A DNA stretch of 32,666 nt from Conidiobolus incongruus B7586. Lineage: Eukaryota > Entomophthoromycota > Entomophthoromycetes > Entomophthorales > Conidiobolaceae. Positions 1 through 10,772 of this stretch are shown here, one piece after another. The translations under genes were made by a program, and so were the position numbers. The stretch spans positions 1-32,666 of the forward strand of contig JNEM01009181.1 of the NCBI GenBank assembly GCA_000697335.1. The letters are read 5' to 3'. The notes beneath the pieces are model-generated. The model saw only the letters and a program-made list of their open reading frames with translations, had not been told where the DNA came from and ran no database searches. Each line of letters starts with the position of its first letter. Within the stretch, counting starts at the first letter, position 1.

Positions 1-507
1 TGTCATTTTTTAGGCAAACTATTTGACTTTTGCTTAGTTAATAGTTGTAATGAGTTCTTGTATTTATACTTACGCTACCCCTCTCCACACCATTTACCTA
101 TCATTCAAAAATATGTTTGGATCTTTACTTGTATGTACCATCAATGGACTCTCCTGGTTCATACTCAACAACCACCCGAATTTGACCCTGTCACCAATAT
201 GGTTGATTATCACACTTTAAGAGCTATGAAAGCAGCGAAAAGCATCTATAACATTTCACAATGTAATCCAGAAAGTGGATTATACATGTTTTACCATTAT
301 TTATCAGCCATATCATTTTTCTATGTAAAATTATATTTAAGCTCTGAGCAAAATGAAGCATTTCGAGATGAAATCTTGGTTGAGTTGAGCAATATCTACA
401 ACCTATTTTTAAAATATAAGAGAGACTATTCTCTTCCAGACAATACTTTAGATGCTTTAAATGAAATTTTAAAATTATTGAAACTTAAAATAATTATTCA
501 ACCTTAA
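1..507 (+). CDS. Zn(II)2Cys6-family transcription factor, 3' end only (cut by window edge)
   Basis: The reading frame is open from base 1 to a TAA at 505-507 and gives the last 168 residues of a regulator homologous to the four complete genes downstream. It carries the family's conserved C-terminal blocks: LGKLFDFCL near its start, then YHQW, QQPPEF, VDYHT, a YHYLSAISFFY segment and a final helix ending in LKLLKL. The zinc cluster and central domain lie outside the window to the left. An internal ATG at 58 is not the real start, because homology continues upstream of it. The closest relatives by eye are the copies at 1664-3442 and 20745-22496. Function is inferred only from homology: a nuclear DNA-binding regulator with unknown targets. 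I see no disruption in the visible part. Confidence 0.88.
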   Translation, partial: CHFLGKLFDFCLVNSCNEFLYLYLRYPSPHHLPIIQKYVWIFTCMYHQWTLLVHTQQPPEFDPVTNMVDYHTLRAMKAAKSIYNISQCNPESGLYMFYHYLSAISFFYVKLYLSSEQNEAFRDEILVELSNIYNLFLKYKRDYSLPDNTLDALNEILKLLKLKIIIQP

Positions 508-1663
508 ATAAAATCATTATATTAATTATTTTAGCTATTCTAATAATATATTTAAAGTATTTGAATAAATCATCAATTACACATAGTTAAATAATTACAT
601 TATATACTAAGATTATAAATCATTATTATTTTTCTAAAAAATGATTAATAGCATAAAAAGTGACTCGAAAGTATTTATATTTATATTAATATTCTAGAAA
701 TAAATGAAATATTTAACACAATTAATATAAATTTAAATTTTCTAATTTCTATATAATTTTTTAATTTATATTTAAATTTTATAGATTTAAAATATATCAG
801 TATTTATTCTTAAAGGTTCATTAAAATTAAAGAATAGTAATATAATACTATATTTTATATTGATTTTTCAAGGATTTAATTTGAAAAACAAATAATTTCC
901 CAAAGATTATTAAATCTCACATTTTTAATATTATTCATATCTCATATATTATTAAGGTATTAAAATTCTCAAATTTATTTACCGAAACATTAATAGCCAT
1001 TTTTAAAACTACACATTTTGTCAAATATTTGAATATAATATTTCCAAAAAGGTGAAATAGAACTAAAAAAAGTTTTAACTAGTTATATATAATCCAAAAT
1101 GTTATTTCCTTGTACTGTAATGAAATGAATATCAATGACTCTATGTTTTTAATATGTATTGTTAAAAACACTTGACTGATTTTTCTATTTCATATTTATT
1201 TCAAACAATTGATAGACAAATCTATGCAGCAGTATATGTGATTTAGGATCTGCACATGTAATTATTTGTATATCATATTCAATTTAATACAATTTCTATA
1301 TTTCTCAAATATATCAGGGCACATAACTTGCAATCAATATTTCAATTTATCGATCTATATTTTACACAAATATTTAGTAAAATGAATTGCATCACAAAAT
1401 TTTCAAGTGAGATTTGCTACCACATGAACGTTTATATCTGTTTTTGGATGAAATTAATCATGGGCATAATTCAATGAATGTAGAGACTGTAAATATATAA
1501 ATACCGGAACGATGAATCATCTAAATGATTCTTTAACAAAAATGAATTTCATTTTTAATCAAATTATTGTTTAAATCTATCAGGATTAATTTTTATAAAG
1601 ATAAATATATTTTGTTATAGTTAGAAAATTATCCAGTTGGCTACTCTTTTTAAGGTTTTATAA
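508..1663. other. AT-rich spacer between two regulator genes
   Basis: No coding signal is seen. The last ~170 bp before the next gene form its likely promoter, with a TATA-like element at 1494-1503. The remainder is low-complexity A/T sequence with short poly-A and poly-T runs. Confidence 0.6.
1494..1503 (+). promoter_or_regulatory. TATA-like element of the gene at 1664
   Basis: The string TATATAAATA lies about 170 bp before the ATG and is followed at once by CCGG (1504-1507). CGG/CCG triplets are the usual half-sites of Zn(II)2Cys6 proteins, so autoregulation is conceivable. In DNA this AT-rich a TATA match is weak evidence. Confidence 0.3.
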
Positions 1664-3442
1664 ATGCTTCAGTCGAAAGAAAAGGAGGATCAAATTAAAC
1701 AAGCTTCACTGCTCCAGGATAGTAGTGTATCATGTAAAGAATGCCGTCGGAGAAAGGTTCGATGTGGAAGAGAACTGCCAAAATGTAAAGCATGTGTAAG
1801 ATTTGATGTGACTTGTATATATCTAAATATTGCTCATAAAAGACATACCAGACAAAAGTTGGAGAATATGGGAAAAATTGTTTTTAATCCATTAGATCGA
1901 TCCAAAGAAACTGAATTAGGTCATTCATTAGATAAAAGTGATATATCTTGTTTTAGGAACCTATCTACTTCGACCAATGCTATAACTTTTAAGTTCAAAA
2001 TTACTCCATCCATATCATTGAAAAATAATACTGATGAATCCATAATTTTACACCAAGGCACATCAACATATCAACAAGGATCTCGGTTTCAACCACATCT
2101 GATATTGATGCTTCTTGGCCAAATGATTCATAGCAACTCTAATATTGGTGATGAGGTGGGATGGTTACTTGATAATATCAAACTAGGAATTTTTGGAGGT
2201 ATAGTCACAGCACACATCAAGCTTAATAATTCTTGGATTAAAGAATTATATAACCCCAAATTTAAACAACAGACACTCGATAATTATTTCAAGTATTTGC
2301 ATCCTTGGTTTACATTCTTTGGAAAACAGCTTTTCTATCAGAATATAGATACCGTTGATCCTGTACTACTATCGGTTTTATTATTCGCAGGATATCAATA
2401 TACTAGTAATCATCACAAAGAGCTACTAAAATACCTTGAACATATAGCAAAGATTCAACTGAAAAGAAATTTTTTCAAATCTTCAAAATCAAATTGCCAA
2501 GCTCTTTTTATTTTCTCTTATTCAATGCTTTTGAGAGGGCTAGCCAAGCAATCTTTACCTTATTTTAACCAGGCATGTAGAATCTCATCTATACTTGGAA
2601 TTCACTTAGATATACCCGGATTAAAAGCCATTTATCAACATGAAAGAAGATGTATCAGAAGCACAGCATTATGTCAAGATCAGCATATTAGTGGTACGCT
2701 AACCCTGCCTCCATATTTTATTTTCATGGTTCCCATCTCTTCTAGACTTGATCCTAAATTCGAAGTTATTCAAGGAGTGGACAGTTATCTGGATATATTA
2801 GAGGCGAAATGCGTATGTTTACTTCGATCAATATATAATCACTACTGGATGCCAGTGACTAACCATATGTTAGTATTTACCATAAAACAAGGATTAAATG
2901 GTAGTAACATAAGCTCCAGCCAACTGAAATCTTGTTGTCATTATTTAGGAAAACTATTCGACTATTGTTTGATCAGGAGTTATAATGAATTCTTAAATTT
3001 AACTTATCTCAATCCTTCAGAAGAATGCATATCGGTTATTCAAAAATATATTCGAGTATTTACCTGTAACTACTATCAATGGATTCTACTTGTTTATTCA
3101 CAACACCCTCCAGAATTTCACCCAGTAACAAATCAAGTTGATTATCATACGATGAGGGCGTTGAGCGCGGTGAAAAGTATATTTAAACTGATACAATCCT
3201 GCCATATAAGCACATTATATATTTATTATCATTATTTATCGGCAATATCATTCTATTACCTCAATTTATATTTGAACTCGGATCAAAATATTGGTTTTCA
3301 AAATGAAGTATTAATTGAATTGGGTAAAATATACAATTTATTTATGAAATATAAGAGAAAATTCTCATTTTCTAATGATACTTTAAATGCTTTAATAGAA
3401 ATATTAAGGTTGTTAAAAATTGAATTCAATACAGAAGAATAA
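1664..3442 (+). CDS. Zn(II)2Cys6 transcription factor, array copy 2
   Basis: This intronless gene encodes a 592-residue nuclear regulator. The binuclear zinc cluster has cysteines at 24, 27, 34, 41, 44 and 51 (CX2CX6CX6CX2CX6C) with the basic stretch RRRKVR between the second and third. A basic linker (HKRHTRQK) follows at about 58-65. The middle, roughly residues 205-345, matches the pattern of the fungal-specific transcription-factor domain (PF04082 type): YFKYLHPW, a run of helices, then KSNCQALFIFSYSML, RGLAKQSLPYFNQACR and ILGIHLDIPG. The C-terminal 200 residues are conserved across the array. The ATG at 1664 is the first in frame, 23 residues before the cluster, as in the paralogs. Targets and pathway cannot be told from sequence. 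It has the longest N-terminus and the most divergent linker of the intact copies. Confidence 0.93.
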   Translation: MLQSKEKEDQIKQASLLQDSSVSCKECRRRKVRCGRELPKCKACVRFDVTCIYLNIAHKRHTRQKLENMGKIVFNPLDRSKETELGHSLDKSDISCFRNLSTSTNAITFKFKITPSISLKNNTDESIILHQGTSTYQQGSRFQPHLILMLLGQMIHSNSNIGDEVGWLLDNIKLGIFGGIVTAHIKLNNSWIKELYNPKFKQQTLDNYFKYLHPWFTFFGKQLFYQNIDTVDPVLLSVLLFAGYQYTSNHHKELLKYLEHIAKIQLKRNFFKSSKSNCQALFIFSYSMLLRGLAKQSLPYFNQACRISSILGIHLDIPGLKAIYQHERRCIRSTALCQDQHISGTLTLPPYFIFMVPISSRLDPKFEVIQGVDSYLDILEAKCVCLLRSIYNHYWMPVTNHMLVFTIKQGLNGSNISSSQLKSCCHYLGKLFDYCLIRSYNEFLNLTYLNPSEECISVIQKYIRVFTCNYYQWILLVYSQHPPEFHPVTNQVDYHTMRALSAVKSIFKLIQSCHISTLYIYYHYLSAISFYYLNLYLNSDQNIGFQNEVLIELGKIYNLFMKYKRKFSFSNDTLNALIEILRLLKIEFNTEE

Positions 3443-6148
3443 ATTATTGTATTAATAAAATGTGTTTATTTGATATATATTATTGAAGTATTTTTATATT
3501 TAAAATTGAATAAAAATTATTTATAATATTTTCATAAATACAATAATATTTCATAAATCGAACTTTTAAACTATTTAATCAATAGCCTTTGCAAAATTTA
3601 TTTTCAAGTTATCATTCAAAATTTTATATTTTAAAAGATCACAAATAAATTACAATTCCTTAATACCATATCAACATAAAATTCTAAAAAAATTGGCTTA
3701 ATTTTGAATGCTCAAATTTTTTGATAGTGATATCAATGGACTTGGGATCCTAACTATATATTCACTATTCCTTTTCCTTTTGATTCTTGTTAGTTTGATC
3801 GATATTGTTAAAATATCTTGCTCGCTACCCTTCTAAAACAGCGAACCTGAATTTGCAAAGATTTTTTCAATTTGTGTGAATAGATTTATCTAGTGCGTTC
3901 AGTTTTGAAGACCTCAATATGTTACATAGATGAAATTTCATTTTATTTATTAAAATTTAGAATATAAAAAAAATTATGTAGAATGTCTATCAGTTCACAA
4001 AACCTCAAATATAGTGATGTTTTTCCAATTGTTCAAAAGTTAAAACATCACCTAATTTATTTATATAATTCAGATATAATTATGTACAATCTAAATTTTT
4101 AAATATCAAAATCAATTTATTTATTTTACTGTAATCATGATATATGAAATTTTCTTGCTGCCAAGGCCTATAGCTTGGCTGGTGAAAATTATCTTATTCA
4201 CTAAAAAGAATATATTTATAATACTTAATTCATTATTTCTTTAGCTTATTATTTATTCTACTCGCCTGAAAAGTGGGTGGTTCGGTCAAGCTCAACATAT
4301 TTCATATATTTGGTGAAATTCAAATCTTGTATAATATATATATGAAATACATCCGATAGGTTAGCCTAATATTTCAAGTCACAGTTTATTATATTTAATT
4401 TTCGAATCTCTGCTATAAATTTTGTGTAAATAGATTCTTAGTCAATTAATTTAAATTTATGTCAACAAGCGTTGGCATCAATTGATAATTAACTAATTTA
4501 GAAATCATTCCTTGAGGATCTTATTTTTTATTTTTTTTGAATGAAGCCTTAATTCAAAGTTTGATATTTTTATATCAAAAGAGGACTTTAAAAATCATTC
4601 TCAAGGTATATTATAAAACATCCAGTTCTCCTGTAGATGATGCTTAGGTACTTTCTAAACATTTAATTTTGAATTTAAACTATTTTATTACAAATACAAA
4701 ACAAAATATTTCCTAAAATTCTAATTATATAATATTTATTAAAAATATTTTAATCAAATATTATATTTATATTAATAAGGATCATAATTGAACTCAATTA
4801 TAGTTATTTATTAGTAAAACATACAGTTTAAATAAATTTTTCAAAACCTCAATTTTATAGAAACAATATTGGAGGTAATGGGTTAATGAAAAGGTAAAGA
4901 ACTTTGGATCTCTTAGTCATATTTATCACAATTTCATATAAACTTTCTTCTCCAGTTCTAAATAAATCGTGGTTTTCAAAATTATAAATATTTTAAAAAA
5001 ATATTGTCAGTTATTTAAGACTTAAATAATTTGAATTATTGGGCTAAATCCAATTAAAATCTGCGTAATTGCCACATATTCTTGATATCCAAATTTGAAT
5101 AGTGGATTTAAAATCTATAGATATATAAACTTTTTTTTGTTTTAAATAGAACTGAGTACTATAAAAAATGAGTTTTATTTGAATAAAGTATATTTTATCT
5201 ATTCATTTTCCTAATATATTGATTTAAAATATTTTCTCTATATAATGGATGTTCATATTAAATTTTGGTAGAAAAAGATAAAATCAATACCCTAAGGTTC
5301 GAATTTTGCATAAGACTTAGGTAGCACAAACTTGCCATTAATAGTGGGTTACCGCCCAGAATCGAATCTTAAACTTCTAATTTTATTTTGAAAAAATTAT
5401 TTTAAATACAATTTCGATGATGTTTACTATATTATATTTCCTGAAATGCAATGTATTAAATTTCACTATGAATTATTGGATTAATATTCTTTGTATTTGT
5501 TTATTTATTCAAGTTAACTGAATTAATACTGTACAATTTTTTAAGCAATGTTGAGCATTAATTGCAGCAATAAACTTAACTTATATGGATAAATTTTTAT
5601 ATTGATTCTCATTATAACCCCAATCAATCTAAAAATGTGATATAAATATAATAAAGAATATTATCCAACAATCAAAATTATTCTTCACTTATATTGGAAT
5701 ATATTGAATGATTAATATCTCTTTTTCACCGTTAATCAAAGCAAAAATCAGAGGCTGATTCATGAGCAAAGCCTATATGCATAAATTAGTACCTTAGAGG
5801 AGTTAACATTGATATAAAGGTGTTTGTAAAAAACATAATAGAAGCTTAAAATAAGGCTATATCATAAAACTAAGACAACACCAAATTACTAATATATACG
5901 AATTTATTATGTAAAGTAGAAAATTCAAGAATGTGACTGACTAATTTTTAACAAATTAAAATGCCACAGATTAAAGTAACATGATTACCTTTATGCATTT
6001 ATAATTAATTTAATAAATTACAAATTTAAATAGAGTATTTAATGAGTATAAAAATCACTAATTTTAAATATCCATATCTTTTCTTTAAATACATTAATCT
6101 ATATTACGATAAACGCTTAAGGGTAAATCAGTTGTATTTGGAGCAAAG
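3443..6148. other. 2.7-kb AT-rich spacer
   Basis: No gene is recognised. Small GC-richer islands stand out near 3760-3910, 4150-4310 and 5280-5375. The second contains a short hairpin (GCCAAG at 4160-4165 with CTTGGC at 4174-4179). The third is bounded by an imperfect inverted repeat (about 5292-5307 and 5358-5372) whose arms resemble a Pol III B-box. These may be decayed repeats. The 3' end is the promoter of the next regulator, with TATAAAAAT at 6047-6055. Confidence 0.5.
6047..6055 (+). promoter_or_regulatory. TATA-like element of the gene at 6149
   Basis: TATAAAAAT lies about 95 bp upstream of the start codon, a plausible distance for a fungal promoter. It is supported only by motif and position. 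Confidence 0.35.
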
Positions 6149-7909
6149 ATGATATCGAAAAATATTGATAATAATCAACCTCAGATTGAGAGTGGAGTTT
6201 CATGTGATGAGTGCCGGAAGAGAAAAGTTAGGTGTGGAAGACAGCTACCAAAGTGTAGTTGGTGTGTGAAATCGCGTATTGATTGTATTTATTCAAAACC
6301 GAGTCATAAAAGACATACAAGGAAAAATGTAAGCTATATTAAAAGAATCGTATTTGACGATATAAATAGAACTAAGAGGAGCGATTTAGTTAATAATAAA
6401 GGTCAAAGAGAAATATCATCGGTCCAAATGGTATCAAGTTCTATCAATAACTTGAATTTAATTATCAAAATTAAACCGGCTTTATCAGTTAAAAACAATC
6501 TGGTTGAAACCACTGTAATTCATCAAGAAACTACCCATAATTACCAAGGAACTCGATTTCAATCACATTTAATACTATTGTTACTTGGACAAATCACTCA
6601 AAACAATTCAGTGATAGGAAACGAAATAGGATGGTTTATAGACAAAATCAAGTTGGGCGTATTCGGGGGATTAATTAAGACTCATATTAAACTTAACAAT
6701 GTGTGGATCAAAGAATTATTCAATCCAAGTTTCAAACAACAGGCACTTGAAAATTATTTTAAGTACTTTCATCCTTGGATTACATACTTTAGTAAACAAT
6801 TATTTTACGAAAATATCGATTATATTGATCCTGTATTACTTTCAGTAATCATTTTTGTTGGATATTCATATGAGAAAAATCTTCATAAAGAACTCTTAAA
6901 ATATCTAGAGCATCAGGCTAAGGTACAGCTGAAAAAGAATTTCTTAAAGGTTTCGAAATCAAATTGTCAGGCGCTATTTATTTTCTCCTACTCTATGCTA
7001 TTTAGAGGATTAGCCAAACAATCTTTATCTTATTATAATCAAGCCTGCAGAATTTCATCAATCCTTGGAATTCATTTAGATATTCCTAAATTAAAAGATG
7101 TTTATCAGCATGAACGAAGATGTATTCGAAGTATGTCTCTCTGTCAAGATCAACATCTCAGCAGTGTGTTAAGTTTACCACCTTATTACAGTTCCATGCT
7201 ACCTATGGTCTCTAACCTAGAACCCGAATTTCAAATTGTTCAAGTTCCCAGCAAACTTGAAATGTTGGAAGCAGAGTGTATATGTTTGATTCGATGGCTA
7301 TTTGATCGCTATTGGATGCCAGTGAGAAACCTAATGTCAAGATTCCATTTGAAACATGATTTACAAAGTAATCAACTCACAACTGATCAAATGAGATCAA
7401 GCTGTGATCATTTAGGAAAATGGTTTGATTTCTGTTTAGTGAAAAGCTGTAACTGGTTTTTGATACTAACGAGGCGATACCCTTCTGCAGAGTGTTTACC
7501 CATCATTCAAAAGTATATATGGTCGTTTACTTGTTTGTATCATCAATGGAATCTGCTTCTATATTCTCAGCAACCTCCTGAATTCCATCCACAGTCGAAA
7601 AAGGTTGATTATTTCACTCAAAAATCTTTGAGAGCGGTAAAGAGCATATTTCATATTGTACAATGCAGTCCAATTAGCACATTGTATATGTACTATCATT
7701 ATTTGTCAGCTATATCTTTCTTTTATCTGAGATTATATTTACAATCTGATGGAAATGAAATATTTCAAAGAGAAATATTAATTGAATTAAGTAAAGTATA
7801 TAACTTATTTTTCAAATACCAAAGAGAGTATTCATTTTCTAATGAAACATTCGACGTTTTAAAAGAAATGGTGAAAGTATTAAAAATAGATTTACCCATT
7901 GATTATTAA
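6149..7909 (+). CDS. Zn(II)2Cys6 transcription factor, array copy 3
   Basis: This intronless gene encodes 586 residues. Zinc-cluster cysteines are at 19, 22, 29, 36, 39 and 46, with RKRKVR as the basic DNA-contact segment and KRHTRK as the linker at about 54-59. The central domain (about 200-345) contains NYFKYFHPW, DPVLLSVIIFVGYSY, KSNCQALFIFSYSMLFRG and ILGIHLDIP, as expected for the fungal-specific transcription-factor domain that accompanies Zn(II)2Cys6 fingers. The C-terminal region has the family's YHQW, QQPPEF and YHYLSAISFFYLRLYL blocks. The ATG lies 18 residues before the first cysteine, as in the next two copies. All residues conserved in the array are present, so it should be functional. 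Its targets are unknown. Its neighbours on both sides are paralogs in the same orientation, each with its own spacer, so they are unlikely to be cotranscribed. Confidence 0.94.
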   Translation: MISKNIDNNQPQIESGVSCDECRKRKVRCGRQLPKCSWCVKSRIDCIYSKPSHKRHTRKNVSYIKRIVFDDINRTKRSDLVNNKGQREISSVQMVSSSINNLNLIIKIKPALSVKNNLVETTVIHQETTHNYQGTRFQSHLILLLLGQITQNNSVIGNEIGWFIDKIKLGVFGGLIKTHIKLNNVWIKELFNPSFKQQALENYFKYFHPWITYFSKQLFYENIDYIDPVLLSVIIFVGYSYEKNLHKELLKYLEHQAKVQLKKNFLKVSKSNCQALFIFSYSMLFRGLAKQSLSYYNQACRISSILGIHLDIPKLKDVYQHERRCIRSMSLCQDQHLSSVLSLPPYYSSMLPMVSNLEPEFQIVQVPSKLEMLEAECICLIRWLFDRYWMPVRNLMSRFHLKHDLQSNQLTTDQMRSSCDHLGKWFDFCLVKSCNWFLILTRRYPSAECLPIIQKYIWSFTCLYHQWNLLLYSQQPPEFHPQSKKVDYFTQKSLRAVKSIFHIVQCSPISTLYMYYHYLSAISFFYLRLYLQSDGNEIFQREILIELSKVYNLFFKYQREYSFSNETFDVLKEMVKVLKIDLPIDY

Positions 7910-8407
7910 TAAACTGCTTATATCTCTGATATTTTATAATTTTGAAATTTTTAAAATTAATTATTTAAATTATCAGAAATTCAAATAACTCGAAATAAAA
8001 CATTTCAAATAAATTTATTAATACAAAATTATTCTACATAAAAGAATAGTTTTTTATAATTTAATTTTTTTAATATTATATTGTTATATAAATTTCTCTC
8101 TATCATGAAATGATTCAGACTTAGTTCTGTAAATCTAAATGTATCAATCTTGAAAATTCTTTGTTAAAATATTTTCAAACATGATTTTTTCTGGGAAATT
8201 ATATAATAATAGAACTTTGTTGGAATAATCTTAGAGTATCTTTTATTCATTATTATTGAATACAAATAAAATATATTTTAATATATTTATATCTATAATA
8301 TCAATATAATTTAATAATCAAAACAATCTAAACTGGTTGATTAGTTTATTATTTGAAAATAATACTTAAATATTAATATCAAATTTTTAATAAAATATAA
8401 TACAAAA
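7910..8407. other. AT-rich spacer left of the mariner relic
   Basis: This is low-complexity sequence with no open frame of note. It runs from the regulator's stop codon to the left end of the transposon. Confidence 0.6.
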
Positions 8408-8438
8408 TATTAGTGCAGAAATTAAGTAATGGCACAAT
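8408..8438 (+). repeat. Left terminal inverted repeat of the mariner relic
   Basis: It begins with the target TA at 8408-8409, then TTAGTGCAGAAATTAAGTAA. It pairs with the right end at about 9700-9730. Confidence 0.82.
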
Positions 8439-8499
8439 TTTAAGATTGAAATTAAACAAATAAATTAATAAATAATATATAAAAATTAATGAATAATAT

Positions 8500-9536
8500 A
8501 AAATTAATAGCCTTTTTTATTATTAATAACTCTTTTCTATACTTTTGGTAAGCTTCTAATACCTAAAAAACAGTTCTTTTTATTAAGGACTGAAATTTGA
8601 TGTTTCATGAACTAATTTAATTTGTTTGCAGGAATTTTTTTCCTGCAAACTGTTTTTTTAATTGTCCAAAACAGTTATAATCACATAGGTTATAATCAGG
8701 TGAATATACTAGATGTGGTAACTCCCTCTAATTTTTTTATATAAAAAATCTTTTACAGCTTTAACTTTATGTATTTTGCCATTATCATGTAAAATAATAG
8801 ATATTCTCAATATAAATTGAGAACATCATTTAGAAATTGTTTTATTTAAAAAAGTAATATATAACTTACTATTAATTGATTTTCCTTGAGGTATTAAATA
8901 AGAAAACCATATACCATTATAATCTATTATAACAATTAAAATTCACTTATATTTAAAGTGCTTGTTCATTAGAATTTGTAGAGGGGATTGATTTAGCTTA
9001 ACCCAACATCTTGTTTTATTTTTAAGCAAAGGATTATATAAAGGAATCTAAGATTCATTAATTACAAGTATTTGTTGTAAGAACCTTTGTTTTTGGTTAT
9101 ACCTTAATAAGTTTAGTTTAGCTATAGCTACTTTAGTTTTCTTTTAGGCTTTTGTTAAATTATAAGGTATCTATTTTATACTTTTATTAATTAATCCAAG
9201 TTTAAACTTAAGTAAATATAACATACTTGTATAATTAATATTAAATTGCTTTGATAATTCTCTAGCAGAAATAAAAAGGTATTTCTTAATATATTTTTTT
9301 ACTTTATTGGTAAGTAAAAGTATAACAGTAGAAATTAGTCTTTTAGATTTTGGTAAATTTTGAATAATGTCTTTTTAAGCTTTAAAGTCACAAATCTAGT
9401 GATATATGGTAGTTTTAGATAAAACACCATCCCTATAAGCTGTTTGCAAGTTTTAGATGATTTTAGAGGGTTTATGGTTAAGTTTTAAAGATACAAAAAT
9501 GAAAGCCTTTTGATAATCACAATCTAGTTTAAACAT
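8500..9536 (-). pseudogene. Mariner transposase, broken
   Basis: Read on the minus strand from an ATG at 9536, the sequence follows a mariner transposase of about 345 codons. Recognisable stretches are IPYNLTKA (the family's WVPHEL-like block), INES followed by IPLYNP (first catalytic region, with Asn where the first Asp is expected), LIPQGKSINSKLY, ILHDNGKIH (second Asp), and LPHLVYSPDYNLCDY with LKKQFAGKKF (third Asp and the block after it). Ten or more in-frame stops occur, several where Trp or Gln is expected. At least one frame change separates the second and third catalytic regions, and their spacing is shorter than the normal 34 residues. It is inactive. The animal-like mariner pattern is from family knowledge; no database was searched. 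Confidence 0.85.
8624..8650. repeat. Perfect 11-bp hairpin inside the mariner relic
   Basis: GTTTGCAGGAA (8624-8634) and TTCCTGCAAAC (8640-8650) are exact reverse complements separated by five T. It falls in the transposase 3' region just past the GKKF codons, where no such structure is expected. Confidence 0.85.
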
Positions 9537-9699
9537 AATTAAATTTAAGTGTAAATTTTAAAATCAAAATATTTTAATAAAAAAATAATGAAAATTGAAT
9601 ATATATATATAGTTTGAAAATATTTATTTTCCTATATATTATATATATATATATAATCTTTCAAAATGTATAATATGTTTGAAAGATCAGAAATTAAAA

Positions 9700-9730
9700 A
9701 ATTTCCCATTTCTTAATTTCCATACTAATA
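9700..9730 (-). repeat. Right terminal inverted repeat of the mariner relic
   Basis: Read on the minus strand from 9730 it gives TATTAGTATGGAAATTAAGA, matching the left end apart from scattered substitutions. It closes with the second TA. Confidence 0.82.
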
Positions 9731-10724
9731 ATCTGATTTTATAATCTAGGATAGAATAATTTGTTTAATTTATATGAAATAAAGAAATTTTTTGATTGAA
9801 TAATGAATAATGAATATTTTATATTTTGAACTAATTAATTATCAAATTGGAGTGAAGCTTGTTACCTAAATATTATTAAATATAATACATATTTTGAATG
9901 GATTATTTATACTTTAGGTAAATATAATAGATAGATAAATTGGAAAGGTTTTTTAATTGAATAAATCAATGTTTTAATACATATATGCGATTAATTGATA
10001 ATGGTAAGTACTTTTATAATAGATTTTAAAATAATAATCAATATCATTATTTTCTGAAATATATAATATCAATTTTAACTAAATAATAAGATATTAAATT
10101 GGTTAGTTCCTAGTTTATAATACTATATAATTAAAACCCGATTTTTCATAATTTTTTTATTAATTATTATACTGCTTTTATAAAAAGGAATGATAGAAAT
10201 AGCCACTAAGAAACTATAATAAGATCAAAGTTTATTTCGTTATCATTAAATAAAATAAATAATAGTTAATAGAAAATAAATTTCAGGTACCTATATATTT
10301 TATATCTCATGAATAATATCAATTTAGAAAATTATCTAGCATTGAATATATTTTTGATGACATATATACTTTAACTATTTTCATTATTCACCAAACAAAT
10401 TTTATTCACAAAATCAATCACTGTCAAAAATTCTGGCTGATCATATATATAATAGTACTAATTCCATTGTTTCTCACTTTATAATTTTGATATATAAAAT
10501 ATAAGGGTATATATTGTTTTCAATAATAATACTGAGTAAACAGATATTTATGATATTCTTTTATGCCTGATTAAATATTTTAAGTATAAATTACTTATAA
10601 TCAAAAATATGAATATTGCTTGATGATAATTCTAAATCTAATTAGTAAATTTAGAATATAATTGTAATATTAACTCTTAAAATTGAATGTTTTTTTCAAA
10701 AGTTAGAGATAATTTAAATATGAA

Positions 10725-10725
10725 T

Positions 10726-10771
<46 letters not shown>

Positions 10772-10772
10772 A
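10725..10772. repeat. Alternating (AT)n tract forming a palindrome
   Basis: About 42 bp of uninterrupted AT dinucleotides (10728-10769) flanked by TTG on the left and CAA on the right, so the whole block is self-complementary. It is probably an unstable microsatellite. Confidence 0.9.

Larger units (their letters stand above)
8410..9728 (-). mobile_element. Decayed mariner (Tc1/mariner superfamily) DNA transposon
   Basis: About 1.32 kb, the usual mariner size. The left end reads TATTAGTGCAGAAATTAAG from 8408. The reverse complement of the right end, reading inward from 9730, is TATTAGTATGGAAATTAAG. The two ends stay similar for about 30 bp, with roughly five to seven mismatches. The first TA at each end (8408-8409 and 9729-9730) is the expected target duplication. 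Inside, the minus strand carries a broken transposase of the mariner (DD34D) type. The terminal sequence also resembles the TTAG...TGC...AAGTAATGGC pattern of known mariner ends. The copy cannot make an active enzyme. It lies between two regulator genes and did not interrupt either. Confidence 0.9.
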
